A stretch of DNA of 14,150 bases from Actinomycetes bacterium (GCA_023389455.1 JAEWEJ010000017.1:1-14150), one strand, 5' to 3'. Shown: positions 1 through 7,576, numbered from the stretch's first letter. Translations and numbers: made by a program. The notes: generated by a model not told the origin, from the letters alone.

Positions 1-20
1 CGCCCGGGCCGGCCCGCGCG

Positions 21-45
21 GTCCGGCACCGCCGGTGCGCCGGAC
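21..45 (-). terminator. Hairpin just downstream of the helicase gene
   Basis: GTCCGGC (21-27) pairs with GCCGGAC (39-45), and an inner ACC/GGT pairing extends the stem past a 2-nt bulge. It begins two bases after the helicase stop codon on the minus strand, the usual place for an intrinsic terminator. There is no T-tract, so termination efficiency is uncertain, as is common in very GC-rich genomes. Confidence 0.45.
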
Positions 46-46
46 G

Positions 47-2701
47 TCAGGCGGACGTGCCGGCCGGCGCGCCCGCGGCGTGGGACAGCACCGTGGTGAC
101 CAGGCGCAGGGCCGCCGCCTTGTCGAGCGGCTCGTTGCCGTTGCCGCACTTGGGGGACTGCACGCACGCGGGGCAGCCGGTCGCGCACGGGCACGCGGCG
201 ATCGCGTCGCGCGTCGCGGTCAGCCACACCGGGCCCAGCGCGAACCCACGCTCGGCGAAGCCCGCGCCGCCGGGGTGCCCGTCGTGCACGAACACCGTGG
301 CGTGCCCGGTGTCGGCGTGGACGACGGTCGACAACCCGCCCAGGTCCCAGCGGTCGCACGTGGCGAGCAGGGGGAGCAGGCCGATCGAGGCGTGCTCGGC
401 GGCGTGCAGCGCGCCGGGCGCGGTCTCCGACGTCACGCCGGCGGCTGCCAGCACCTCCGGTGGTGCCGTCCACCACACGGCGGTCGTCCGCAACGTCCGT
501 GCCGGCAGGTCGAGCTCGTGCGTGGAGAGCACCTGCAGGTCCGGGAGGCGCCGCCGCTCGTAGCCCACCACCTGCGTCGTGACGTCGACCTGCCCGTAGC
601 TCCACGTCACCGGCCCCCAGCGGACCTCGCGCTCCACGTCGACCACCGTGGTGGACGTGATCCACTTCGCCCACGTGCCGTGGTCGACGTCCCGTCGCGT
701 CGCCAGCGCGACACCGTCGTCGAGGTGCAGCTCGTCCACCACGAACGTCAGCCCGAGGTGCACGTACACGGCGCCCGGGTGCACCGTGGCGTCGGCCGAG
801 GCCGCGTCGACCGTGCCGAGCAGGCGCCCGGTCCCGGACTCGACCACCCGCACCGGCTGGCCGCCGGCACCTCGCAGGTCCGTCATGCGGCTCGCGGGCT
901 CGGCGTGCGTCCAGTACCAGCCCGAGACGCGGCGCCGCAGGATGCCGCGCTCGGTCAGCTCGGTGAGCAGCTCGAGCGCGCGGTCCCCGAACAGCTCGAG
1001 CTCCTCGGTGCGCAGCGGGCGCTCCGCGGCCGCGGCGCACAGGTGCGGTGCGAGGACGTACGGGTTGCCCGGGTCGAACACCGTGGCCTCGACCGGGGCG
1101 TCGAGCGCCGCCTCGGGGTGGTGCACCAGGTAGGTGTCGAGGGGGTCCTCCCGGGCGACCAGCACGACGAGCCCGTCGGCGCCCGCCCGCCCGGCCCGGC
1201 CGGCCTGCTGCCACAACGAGACCCGGGTACCCGGCCACCCGGCGATCAGCACCGCGTCCAGGCCGGAGATGTCGACGCCGAGCTCCAGGGCGTTGGTGGT
1301 GGCCAGCGCCCGCAGGTGACCGGCACGGATGGCGCGCTCGAGCGCGCGACGCTCCTCCGGCAGGTAACCGCCGCGGTACGACGACACGAGCGGGGGCAGC
1401 GTCGGGTCCACGGCGGCGAGGTGGCTGCGGGTCGTCGCGGCCACGGACTCGGCGCCGCGCCGCGACCGCGTGAACGCCAGCACCCGGGCCCCGGCCGCGA
1501 CGAGGTCGGCCAGCAGGTCGGCGATCTCCGCCGTCGCCGTCCGCCGCGGACGGTCCTGCGGCAGGGCCACCAGGTCCTCGCCCGTGCCCAACGGCCCCGA
1601 GCCCTCCGCCTGCTCGGTCGGGACCGGGGTCGCGTCGTGGTCTGTCGCGGGCGGAGGAGGCGCGGACGAGGTGGCCCCGGTGCGCAGCGCGGCGGCGAGG
1701 TCGGAGGTGCCGGCACCGGTCGCGGTCCCGCCGCCCGCCGTCGTGTCGGGGTCGACGTCGGGTGCGGGCACGTCACGGCGCGGCACCGGGACGACCGTGG
1801 CCCAGGGGTCCTCCTCGGGCAGCAGCGAGGCCCACGGGCCGTCGCCGCCCGGCAGCTCGGGCGGTTGCCACAGCACGAAGGTCTTGCGGCCGGCAGGCGA
1901 GGCGTCGACCGTGACGGCGTGCACGTCGGCCGCGTCGACCCCGAGGAGCCGTGCCGCGCTCGCCGCAGGGTCGGACGTCGTGGCCGAGGCCATCACCACG
2001 ACCGGCGCCGCGCCGTACGCCGCGGCGAGCCGGCGCAGCCGCCGCAGGACGAGGGCGACGTGCGCGCCGAACAGCCCGCGGAAGGCGTGGCACTCGTCGA
2101 CCACGACGACCGCGAGCGACGACATCAGGCGGGACCACGTCGCGTGGGCCGGCAGCAGCGCGAAGTGCAGGAAGTCGGGGTTGGTCAGGACGACGTCCGC
2201 GTGCTCGCGCACCCAGCGCCGCTCGTCGCGCGACGTGTCGCCGTCGCACGTCGCCACGCGCACGTCTCGTGTGCCGGCAGCGGCCAGCAGCCGCTCCAGA
2301 CCCGCGAGCTGGTCGGCCGCGAGGGCCTTGGTGGGGCTGAGGTACAGCACGGTCGGCCGGCGCCCGACCGTCTCGATGCGTCCCGGGTCGAGCAAGGCGC
2401 CCGCTGCGCCGCGGCGCACCGCCGACAGCGCGGGCAGCCAGAAGGCGAGGGACTTGCCCGAGCCGGTCGAGGTCGCCAGCACCGTGTGACGACCCGCCCA
2501 CGCGGCGTCCGCGGCGTCCACCTGGTGCTCCCACGGCCGCTCGACACCGAGCGCCCGGTACCCCCGCACCAGATCGGGGTCCGCCCACCGCGGCCAGTCG
2601 GCCCGGTGCCCCTCCCGCGCCGGGAGGTGCCGCACATGGGTCGCCCGGTCCGCCCGCCGACCACCGGCGAGCAGCACGTCGAACAGCTCGCCCGGCCCCA
2701 C
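47..2701 (-). CDS. MrfA/YprA-type DEAD/DEAH-box helicase with C-terminal DUF1998 (MZB) zinc domain
   Basis: Superfamily 2 ATP-dependent helicase, 884 aa, of the family of Bacillus MrfA (YprA), a 3'-5' DNA helicase for repair of mitomycin-type damage. Visible motifs: Walker A ATSTGSGKS (76-84), motif II DECH (202-205), motif III SAT (239-241), and motif VI QQAGRAGR (498-505). Near the C-terminus is a CxCxxxCxxC cluster (C837, C839, C843, C846, with C852 following), matching the four-cysteine metal site of MrfA. The two RecA lobes are separated by a Pro/Thr/Ala/Gly-rich, probably disordered insert (about 283-385), so the protein is longer than Bacillus MrfA (about 750 aa). The GTG start at 2701 is chosen because GGAGG lies 8 nt upstream and the family N-terminus follows directly. 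The open frame runs on to 3385 but would then overlap pxpA. Family assignment is firm; the mitomycin-repair role is inferred from the family. Confidence 0.9.
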   Translation of the reverse strand: MGPGELFDVLLAGGRRADRATHVRHLPAREGHRADWPRWADPDLVRGYRALGVERPWEHQVDAADAAWAGRHTVLATSTGSGKSLAFWLPALSAVRRGAAGALLDPGRIETVGRRPTVLYLSPTKALAADQLAGLERLLAAAGTRDVRVATCDGDTSRDERRWVREHADVVLTNPDFLHFALLPAHATWSRLMSSLAVVVVDECHAFRGLFGAHVALVLRRLRRLAAAYGAAPVVVMASATTSDPAASAARLLGVDAADVHAVTVDASPAGRKTFVLWQPPELPGGDGPWASLLPEEDPWATVVPVPRRDVPAPDVDPDTTAGGGTATGAGTSDLAAALRTGATSSAPPPPATDHDATPVPTEQAEGSGPLGTGEDLVALPQDRPRRTATAEIADLLADLVAAGARVLAFTRSRRGAESVAATTRSHLAAVDPTLPPLVSSYRGGYLPEERRALERAIRAGHLRALATTNALELGVDISGLDAVLIAGWPGTRVSLWQQAGRAGRAGADGLVVLVAREDPLDTYLVHHPEAALDAPVEATVFDPGNPYVLAPHLCAAAAERPLRTEELELFGDRALELLTELTERGILRRRVSGWYWTHAEPASRMTDLRGAGGQPVRVVESGTGRLLGTVDAASADATVHPGAVYVHLGLTFVVDELHLDDGVALATRRDVDHGTWAKWITSTTVVDVEREVRWGPVTWSYGQVDVTTQVVGYERRRLPDLQVLSTHELDLPARTLRTTAVWWTAPPEVLAAAGVTSETAPGALHAAEHASIGLLPLLATCDRWDLGGLSTVVHADTGHATVFVHDGHPGGAGFAERGFALGPVWLTATRDAIAACPCATGCPACVQSPKCGNGNEPLDKAAALRLVTTVLSHAAGAPAGTSA

Positions 2702-2765
2702 CCCTCGATCCTCCCACCACCGCGGCCCGGCCCTGCCGCGCGCCCGAGCAGGCACGCCGGTGCCC

Positions 2766-2783
2766 CCGGCGGGCGCCCGCCGG
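2766..2783. repeat. Perfect 18-bp palindrome in the helicase/pxpA spacer
   Basis: CCGGCGGGCGCCCGCCGG equals its own reverse complement. It sits near the middle of the divergent spacer, where a dimeric regulator could act on both genes. GC-only palindromes of this size can occur by chance in such DNA, so an operator role is only a possibility. Confidence 0.4.
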
Positions 2784-2809
2784 AGCGGCGACTCCGAGGG
2801 GCGGGTGTC

Positions 2810-2832
2810 CCGGCCCCGACGTCCGGGGCCGG
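2810..2832. repeat. Inverted repeat upstream of pxpA
   Basis: Arms CCGGCCCC (2810-2817) and GGGGCCGG (2825-2832) flank a 7-base centre. It lies 60 bp upstream of the pxpA start and could be an operator or an RNA hairpin in the pxpA leader. No regulator gene is adjacent to suggest a partner. Confidence 0.35.
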
Positions 2833-2891
2833 ACCGACCTCTCACCCGGGTCGGCGTTCTCGTGAGGGCCGCGGTGCGGGAGGATCGCCGG

Positions 2892-3740
2892 GTGCGTGCC
2901 ATCGACCTGAACGCGGACCTCGGTGAGGGCGACGGGCCGTGGCGCCTCGAGCCGTCCGCGGACGACGCGCTGCTCGACCTCGTCTCGAGCGCGAACGTCG
3001 CCGCGGGGTTCCACGGTGGTGACTCCGCGACCATGGCCGCGACCTGCGTCGCCGCGCTGCAGCGCGGCGTGGCCGTGGGCGGGCACCCGTCGTACGACGA
3101 CCGCGCCGGGTTCGGGCGCCGACGTCTCGACGTCCCGCCGACGCTGCTGCGCGCGCAGGTCGCCCACCAGCTCGGGGCCCTCGCGGCCGTCGCCGGATCG
3201 GTCGGGGCGCGCATGACGCACGTCAAGCCGCACGGCGCGCTGTACAACGCGGTGGTGCACGACGAGGCGCAGGCCCGTGCCGTCGTCGAGGCGGTGATCG
3301 TCGTCGACCCGACCCTCGCCCTGCTGGGGCTGCCGGGGTCCCGCGTGCACGCGGTCGCGCGGGCCGCGGGACTGCGCGTCGTCACCGAGGCCTTCGTCGA
3401 CCGCGGCTACCGGCCCGACGGCACGCTGGTCCCGCGCGACCGCCCCGGCGCCCTCGTCACGGATCCGCGGGCTGCCGCCGCACGTGCCGTGCAGATGGCG
3501 CTGGAGGGCACCGTCACGGCCGTCGACGGCACGGTCGTCCGCGTGGACGCGATGTCGCTCTGCGTGCACTCCGACACCCCTGGCGCCGTGGCGATCGCCG
3601 CCGCCGTGCGCGACGCGCTGGGTGCGGCGGGTGTCGAGGTCCGACCGTTCCACGTGACACCGGAGGCGGTGCCGCGTCCGGACGGCGGAGCGTCGCGCGG
3701 CTCACGAGGCGTCGGGCGGGGCGAGGGGCCCGAGCGGTGA
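2892..3740 (+). CDS. pxpA: 5-oxoprolinase subunit PxpA (LamB/YcsF family)
   Basis: Subunit A of ATP-dependent 5-oxoprolinase, which with PxpB and PxpC opens 5-oxo-L-proline (pyroglutamate) to L-glutamate in the cytoplasm. The 282-aa protein shows the LamB/YcsF signature throughout: LNADLGEG (6-13), SSANVAAGFHGGD (32-44), GGHPSYDDRAGFGRR near 61-75, HVKPHGALYN (110-119), a VDRGYRPDGTLVPR segment, and LCVHSDTPG (224-231). The GTG start at 2892 gives the family N-terminus and has GGGAGG 8 nt upstream; in-frame starts from 2760 would add a basic, low-complexity extension. The last 25 or so residues are Gly/Arg-rich and lack family similarity. The stop overlaps the GTG of pxpBC by 4 bp, so the two are translationally coupled. 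Confidence 0.96.
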   Translation: MRAIDLNADLGEGDGPWRLEPSADDALLDLVSSANVAAGFHGGDSATMAATCVAALQRGVAVGGHPSYDDRAGFGRRRLDVPPTLLRAQVAHQLGALAAVAGSVGARMTHVKPHGALYNAVVHDEAQARAVVEAVIVVDPTLALLGLPGSRVHAVARAAGLRVVTEAFVDRGYRPDGTLVPRDRPGALVTDPRAAAARAVQMALEGTVTAVDGTVVRVDAMSLCVHSDTPGAVAIAAAVRDALGAAGVEVRPFHVTPEAVPRPDGGASRGSRGVGRGEGPER

Positions 3741-5539
3741 GCGGCCCGCCCGACGCGGGCGCTCCCGACGTGGGCGCCTGCGACGCGGGCGCTCCCGACG
3801 TAGGCGCTTCCGATGTGGGCGCTTCCGATGTGGGCGCCTGCGATGTGGGCGCTCCCGACGCGGTGCCGCCCCGGCACGCCGTCGCGCGGGTCCTGCCGTG
3901 CGGGGAGGACGCCGTCCTCGTCCAGCTCGCCGGCCTCGACGCGGTGACGGCCCTCGCGGCCGCGCTGCAGGCGGACCCGCCGCCCGGTGTGGTCGACGTC
4001 GTGCCCGCGGCCCGGACGGTGCTCGTCCGCGGGGACGTGCGTCGTCGGCCGGTGTGGGAGGCGGCGGTCACGCGCACCGCGGCCGACCTGGGGACCGCCC
4101 GGGCGACCGGGGCCCGGCACGCGCCGGCCGGGCGGGTGGTCGAGATCCCGGTGGTCTACGACGGTCCCGACCTGGCGGACGTCGCGCGCGAGACGGGCCT
4201 GTCCGTCGAGGAGGTGGTGGCACGGCACCTGGCAGGCGGACCGGGCGGGTACCGCGTCGCGTTCGGCGGCTTCGTCCCGGGGTTCGCGTACGTGACGGGG
4301 GTCGACCCGCGGCTGCACGTCCCGCGGCTCGCGACGCCGCGCACCCGCGTGCCCGCCGGTGCGGTGGCGCTCGCGGGCGACTTCACCGCGGTGTACCCGG
4401 ACGCGTCGCCCGGCGGGTGGCGTCTGCTCGGGACGACGCCCGCCGTGATGTTCGACGTCACCCGCGGGCGGGACGCGGCGGCGCTGCTCGGGCCCGGGGA
4501 CGCCGTGCGGTTCGTCCCGGCCCGCGGCGCGGCGTCCTCGTCCCGGCCCGCAGCCGCGCAGCACCCGACCCGTGCACCCTCCCCCCGTGGCGGCCGTGCG
4601 GTGACGGTCTTCGCGACGGGACCGCTGGTCCTGCTCGAGGACCTCGGCCGGCACGGCCTGGCGGCCGTCGGGGTACCGCGGTCCGGTGCGGCGGACCCGG
4701 ACGCGCTGCGGCGCGCGAACCGCCTCGTCGGCAACCGGCCCGGCGCGGCGGGGCTCGAGGTGCTGCTGGGCGGCCTGGTGCTGCGGTGCGCCACGACCAC
4801 GGCCGTCGCCCTGACCGGTGCACCGGTCGCGGCCCACCTCGACGGCGTGCCGGTCCCGCACGGCGTCGCTGTCCGTGCACCCGCGGGAGCCACGCTGCGG
4901 CTCGGCTCGCCGCCCGTCGGCCTGCGGAGCTGGCTGGCGGTGCGCGGTGGGCTGGCCGCGCCCGCGGTGCTCGGTTCGCGGTCCGCCGACGTCCTGTCCG
5001 GGCTCGGGCCGGCGGTCGTGCGTCCGGGCGACGTGCTGCCGCTCGGCGACGACGTCGACGGCCTCCCGGAGCTGCCGCTCCTGCACGGCCCCGTCCTCGA
5101 CGTCGGGGTCCCGTCCGGGGTCGCCGCCGGTTCCCCGCCCCCGGACGCCCTCGCCGCCGTCCCCCCGGCCCCCGTCATGCTCCCCGCGTCCGACGGCCCG
5201 CGGCTGGACCACCTGGACCCGCCCGGTCGCGCCGCCCTGTGGTCGACGCAGTGGGAGGTGTCACCGGCGAGCAACAGGGTCGCGGTGCGCCTGGCGGGCG
5301 CGCCGCTGACGCGTCGGCCGCTGGGTGAGCTCCCGTCCGAGGGGCTGGTCGCCGGGGCGGTCCAGGTGCCGCCCGACGGTCAGCCGGTGGTGTTCGGCGC
5401 CGACCACCCGGTGACCGGGGGGTACCCGGTGGTCGCGGTGCTGACCCGCGAGGGCCGGGCCCGTGCGGCCCAGCTGCGCCCCGGCGACCGTGTGCGCCTG
5501 ACGCGGTCGGCAGGACCGGGCGCGGGTCGCCCGGCCTGA
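3737..5539 (+). CDS. pxpBC: Fused 5-oxoprolinase subunits PxpB-PxpC
   Basis: A 600-aa fusion of the two subunits (KipI/KipA, AHS1/AHS2 families) that partner PxpA in ATP-dependent cleavage of 5-oxoproline. The PxpB half (about 46-260) carries GGFVPGFAYV (177-186) and VYPDASPGGWRLLG (219-232). A Ser/Ala/Pro-rich linker follows (about 262-290). The PxpC half carries EDLGRHG (301-307), then SGAADPDALRRANRLVGN, and near the end EGLVAGAVQVPPDGQPVVF and VTGGYPVVAVL. The GTG at 3737 overlaps the pxpA stop (GTGA) and has GAGGGG 8 nt upstream. Residues 6-40 are seven 5-residue repeats not seen in ordinary PxpB, so an internal start such as GTG 3863 is possible, but it has no clear ribosome site. Such fusions are known in actinobacteria. 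The older name urea carboxylase/allophanate hydrolase subunit is less apt given adjacent pxpA. Confidence 0.93.
   Translation: MSGPPDAGAPDVGACDAGAPDVGASDVGASDVGACDVGAPDAVPPRHAVARVLPCGEDAVLVQLAGLDAVTALAAALQADPPPGVVDVVPAARTVLVRGDVRRRPVWEAAVTRTAADLGTARATGARHAPAGRVVEIPVVYDGPDLADVARETGLSVEEVVARHLAGGPGGYRVAFGGFVPGFAYVTGVDPRLHVPRLATPRTRVPAGAVALAGDFTAVYPDASPGGWRLLGTTPAVMFDVTRGRDAAALLGPGDAVRFVPARGAASSSRPAAAQHPTRAPSPRGGRAVTVFATGPLVLLEDLGRHGLAAVGVPRSGAADPDALRRANRLVGNRPGAAGLEVLLGGLVLRCATTTAVALTGAPVAAHLDGVPVPHGVAVRAPAGATLRLGSPPVGLRSWLAVRGGLAAPAVLGSRSADVLSGLGPAVVRPGDVLPLGDDVDGLPELPLLHGPVLDVGVPSGVAAGSPPPDALAAVPPAPVMLPASDGPRLDHLDPPGRAALWSTQWEVSPASNRVAVRLAGAPLTRRPLGELPSEGLVAGAVQVPPDGQPVVFGADHPVTGGYPVVAVLTREGRARAAQLRPGDRVRLTRSAGPGAGRPA
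3752..3865 (+). repeat. 15-bp tandem repeat encoding D(V/A)GA(P/C/S) units
   Basis: Seven complete 15-bp units (starts 3752, 3767, 3782, 3797, 3812, 3827, 3842) plus a partial eighth, all of the form GA(C/T)G(T/C)(G/A)GGCGC(T/C)(T/C)(C/G)C. They encode DAGAP, DVGAC, DAGAP, DVGAS, DVGAS, DVGAC and DVGAP. The period is a multiple of three, so copy-number change keeps frame. Unit 3 is identical to unit 1, and units 4 to 6 differ by only a few bases, which suggests recent duplication. The tract encodes the N-terminal extension of PxpBC. Confidence 0.9.
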
Positions 5540-5595
5540 CCCGTCGGCGGCACCGGGTCCACGCCCCGCCGCCCGTGCCGCGATTCACCCCGCCC

Positions 5596-5613
5596 GCGGG
5601 ACCAACGTCCCGC
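5596..5613 (+). terminator. Hairpin downstream of pxpBC
   Basis: GCGGGAC (5596-5602), loop CAAC, GTCCCGC (5607-5613): a perfect 7-bp stem 57 bp after the pxpBC stop. Upstream of it GACCCG/CGGGTC (5538-5543, 5554-5559) and GCGGCAC/GTGCCGC (5547-5553, 5575-5581) can also pair, as alternatives to each other. It probably ends the pxp operon. No T-tract follows. Confidence 0.45.
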
Positions 5614-5639
5614 AGAACCGCGCCGGATGAGGACTGGGG

Positions 5640-5655
5640 GCGGTACATGTGGTCG
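5640..5655. promoter_or_regulatory. Distal NrdR-box-like site
   Basis: Sixteen bases with core TACATGT (5644-5650). It matches the NrdR consensus (acaCwAtATaTwGtgt) less well than the proximal site. It keeps the w-A-n-A-T-n-T core and the G-t after it, but departs at the outer C and at the second w. Its central AT (5647-5648) is exactly 32 bp from the central AT of the proximal site, the spacing expected of paired NrdR boxes on one face of the helix. Support comes mainly from that spacing. Confidence 0.55.
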
Positions 5656-5671
5656 TGCTCCGCGCGTTGCA

Positions 5672-5687
5672 CCACAAGATGTTGTGT
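5672..5687. promoter_or_regulatory. Proximal NrdR box upstream of nrdD
   Basis: CCACAAGATGTTGTGT closely matches the NrdR-box consensus: the C-w-A, A-T and T-w-G-t-g-t positions all agree, and ACAA/TTGT form inverted arms. NrdR is the ATP-cone, zinc-ribbon repressor of ribonucleotide reductase operons. The site lies 59 bp before the nrdD ATG. It is one of the few AT-richer stretches of the window, which makes a chance match less likely. A TTGCAC lies just upstream (5667-5672) but I see no matching -10. Confidence 0.8.
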
Positions 5688-5746
5688 TCTCCGGGGTTCC
5701 CTGGTGATCCACTCAGAGGGACGCAGGACAGCGAAGGAGCGCACGC

Positions 5747-7576
5747 ATGCCGCAGCAGGGCCGTACCGGCAACCCGGTCGTCGTCGATGTCGGGTCGACC
5801 GTCGGCGAGTACCTCGACCGCAGCGACTGGCGGGTCAACGCCAACGCCAACCAGGGCTACTCGCTGGGCGGGATGATCCTCAACACGGCGGGCAAGGTCG
5901 TCGCCAACTACTGGTTGAGCGAGATCTACCCGGCCGAGGTCGGCCAGGCGCACCGCGACGGCGACCTGCACATCCACGACCTCGACATGCTGTCGGGGTA
6001 CTGCGCCGGGTGGTCGCTGCGCACGCTGCTGCAGGAGGGCCTCAACGGCGTCCCCGGCAAGGTCGAGGCCCGTGCGCCGAAGCACTTCAGCGCCGCGATC
6101 GGACAGATCGTCAACTTCCTCGGGACGATGCAGAACGAGTGGGCCGGCGCGCAGGCGTTCAGCAGCTTCGACACCTTCATGGCGCCGTACGTGCGGCTCG
6201 ACGGCCTGACGTACCGGGAGGTCCGCCAGGGCATCCAGGAGCTCATCTACAACCTCAACGTGCCGTCGCGCTGGGGCACGCAGACGCCGTTCACGAACCT
6301 CACGTTCGACTGGACGTGCCCGGCGGACCTGGCCGACCAGACGCCGTTCGTCGCGGACGAGCCGTGCGACTTCACGTACGGCGACCTGCAGGCCGAGATG
6401 GACATGATCAACCGTGCCTACATGGAGGTCATGACCGAGGGCGACGCGTCGGGGCGGGTCTTCACCTTCCCGATCCCGACGTACAACATCACCAAGGACT
6501 TCCCCTGGGAGTCCGAGAACGCGCAGCGGCTGTGGGCGATGACGGCCAAGTACGGGCTGCCGTACTTCCAGAACTTCATCAACTCCGACATGGAGCCGGG
6601 CGACGTCCGCTCGATGTGCTGCCGCCTGCAGCTGGACCTGCGCGAGCTGCTCAAGCGCGGCAACGGGCTGTTCGGCTCCGGCGAGCAGACCGGCTCGATC
6701 GGTGTCGTCACGATCAACTGCGCCCGCCTGGGCTTCACGCACCCCGGTGACGAGGAGGGGCTGCTGGCCGACCTCGACCGGCTGCTGGACCTGGCGCGCA
6801 CGTCGCTGGAGCTCAAGCGCACCACCATCCAGCGGCTCATGGACGACGGCCTGTTCCCGTACTCGCGGCGCTACCTCGGCTCGCTGGACAGCCACTTCTC
6901 GACGATCGGCGTCAACGGCCTGAACGAGATGATCCGCAACTACACCGGTGACCTGTACGACATCACCGACGAGCGCGGCCACGCGATGGCGCTGCGCGTG
7001 CTCGACCACGTGCGAGCCCGGATGGTCGAGTTCCAGGAGGCGACGGGCAACCTCTACAACCTCGAGGCGACCCCGGCCGAGGGCACGACGTACCGGTTCG
7101 CCAAGGAGGACAAGAAGCGCTTCCCGACGATCCTGCAGGCCGGAACGCCGGACCACCCGTACTACACCAACTCCTCGCAGCTGCCGGTGGGGTTCACCGA
7201 CGACCCGTTCGAGGCCCTCGAGCGCCAGGACGAGCTGCAGACGAGGTACACCGGCGGCACGGTGCTGCACCTGTACATGGCGGAGCGGATCTCGACGCCC
7301 GAGGCGTGCCGCGAGCTCGTGAAGCGCGCGCTGAGCACCTTCCGTCTGCCGTACCTGACGGTGACGCCGACGTTCTCGATCTGCCCCGCGCACGGGTACC
7401 TGGCCGGCGAGCACCACGTGTGCCCGACCTGCGAGGAGGACGGCGTGACCACGACGTGCGAGGTGTGGACGCGCGTCATGGGCTACCACCGTCCCGTCAG
7501 CTCGTTCAACATCGGCAAGAAGGGCGAGCACGCCGAGCGCGTGCCGTTCCTCGAGCCCGCGGGCGCGCCGGCGTGA
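5747..7576 (+). CDS. nrdD: Anaerobic (class III) ribonucleoside-triphosphate reductase NrdD
   Basis: Glycyl-radical enzyme, 609 aa, that reduces ribonucleoside triphosphates to deoxyribonucleotides without oxygen. Features line up with the phage T4 enzyme (605 aa): HIHD (75-78) followed by GYCAGW with C86 (compare T4 C79), MCCRL with C291/C292 (compare T4 C290, the thiyl-radical cysteine), a C-terminal zinc site with C546, C559, C562 and C571, and RVMGY with G579 as the glycyl-radical residue (compare T4 G580). The 100-residue N-terminal ATP-cone of the E. coli enzyme is absent, so dATP feedback through that domain is not expected. ATG 5747 is chosen from AAGGAG 7 nt upstream. It overlaps nrdG by 4 bp (GTGA) and lies behind two NrdR-type sites. 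Its reductant, formate or a redoxin, cannot be decided from the sequence alone. Confidence 0.97.
   Translation: MPQQGRTGNPVVVDVGSTVGEYLDRSDWRVNANANQGYSLGGMILNTAGKVVANYWLSEIYPAEVGQAHRDGDLHIHDLDMLSGYCAGWSLRTLLQEGLNGVPGKVEARAPKHFSAAIGQIVNFLGTMQNEWAGAQAFSSFDTFMAPYVRLDGLTYREVRQGIQELIYNLNVPSRWGTQTPFTNLTFDWTCPADLADQTPFVADEPCDFTYGDLQAEMDMINRAYMEVMTEGDASGRVFTFPIPTYNITKDFPWESENAQRLWAMTAKYGLPYFQNFINSDMEPGDVRSMCCRLQLDLRELLKRGNGLFGSGEQTGSIGVVTINCARLGFTHPGDEEGLLADLDRLLDLARTSLELKRTTIQRLMDDGLFPYSRRYLGSLDSHFSTIGVNGLNEMIRNYTGDLYDITDERGHAMALRVLDHVRARMVEFQEATGNLYNLEATPAEGTTYRFAKEDKKRFPTILQAGTPDHPYYTNSSQLPVGFTDDPFEALERQDELQTRYTGGTVLHLYMAERISTPEACRELVKRALSTFRLPYLTVTPTFSICPAHGYLAGEHHVCPTCEEDGVTTTCEVWTRVMGYHRPVSSFNIGKKGEHAERVPFLEPAGAPA

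Larger units (their letters stand above)
2702..2891. promoter_or_regulatory. Divergent intergenic region between helicase and pxpA
   Basis: This 190-bp spacer must hold the promoters of both divergent genes. No convincing -35/-10 pair is visible on either strand. It holds three successive inverted repeats: the 18-bp palindrome at 2766-2783, an 8-bp-arm repeat at 2810-2832, and CCGACC/GGTCGG at 2834-2839 and 2849-2854. GGGAGG at 2878-2883, 8 nt before GTG 2892, is the pxpA ribosome binding site. Confidence 0.5.

Noticed and set aside
35..2926. 963-aa plus-strand open frame opposite the helicase
   Set aside because: The composition is almost all Arg/Gly/Val/Ala/Gln with no motif, and the opposite strand encodes a complete helicase with all catalytic motifs.
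2702..3385. Helicase start upstream of 2701 within the longer open frame
   Set aside because: It would overlap pxpA on the other strand and add residues with no family similarity. GTG 2701 has a good ribosome binding site.
3407..5212. 601-aa minus-strand frame with A(H/R)(I/V)GS-type repeats resembling a pentapeptide-repeat protein
   Set aside because: The repeats are the antisense reading of the 15-bp tandem repeat in pxpBC. The central Leu/Phe of true pentapeptide repeats is missing, and the rest of the frame is shadow sequence.
5585..7531. 648-aa minus-strand frame opposite nrdD
   Set aside because: It is antisense to a complete, well-conserved enzyme and has only Val/Arg/Leu-rich low-complexity translation.
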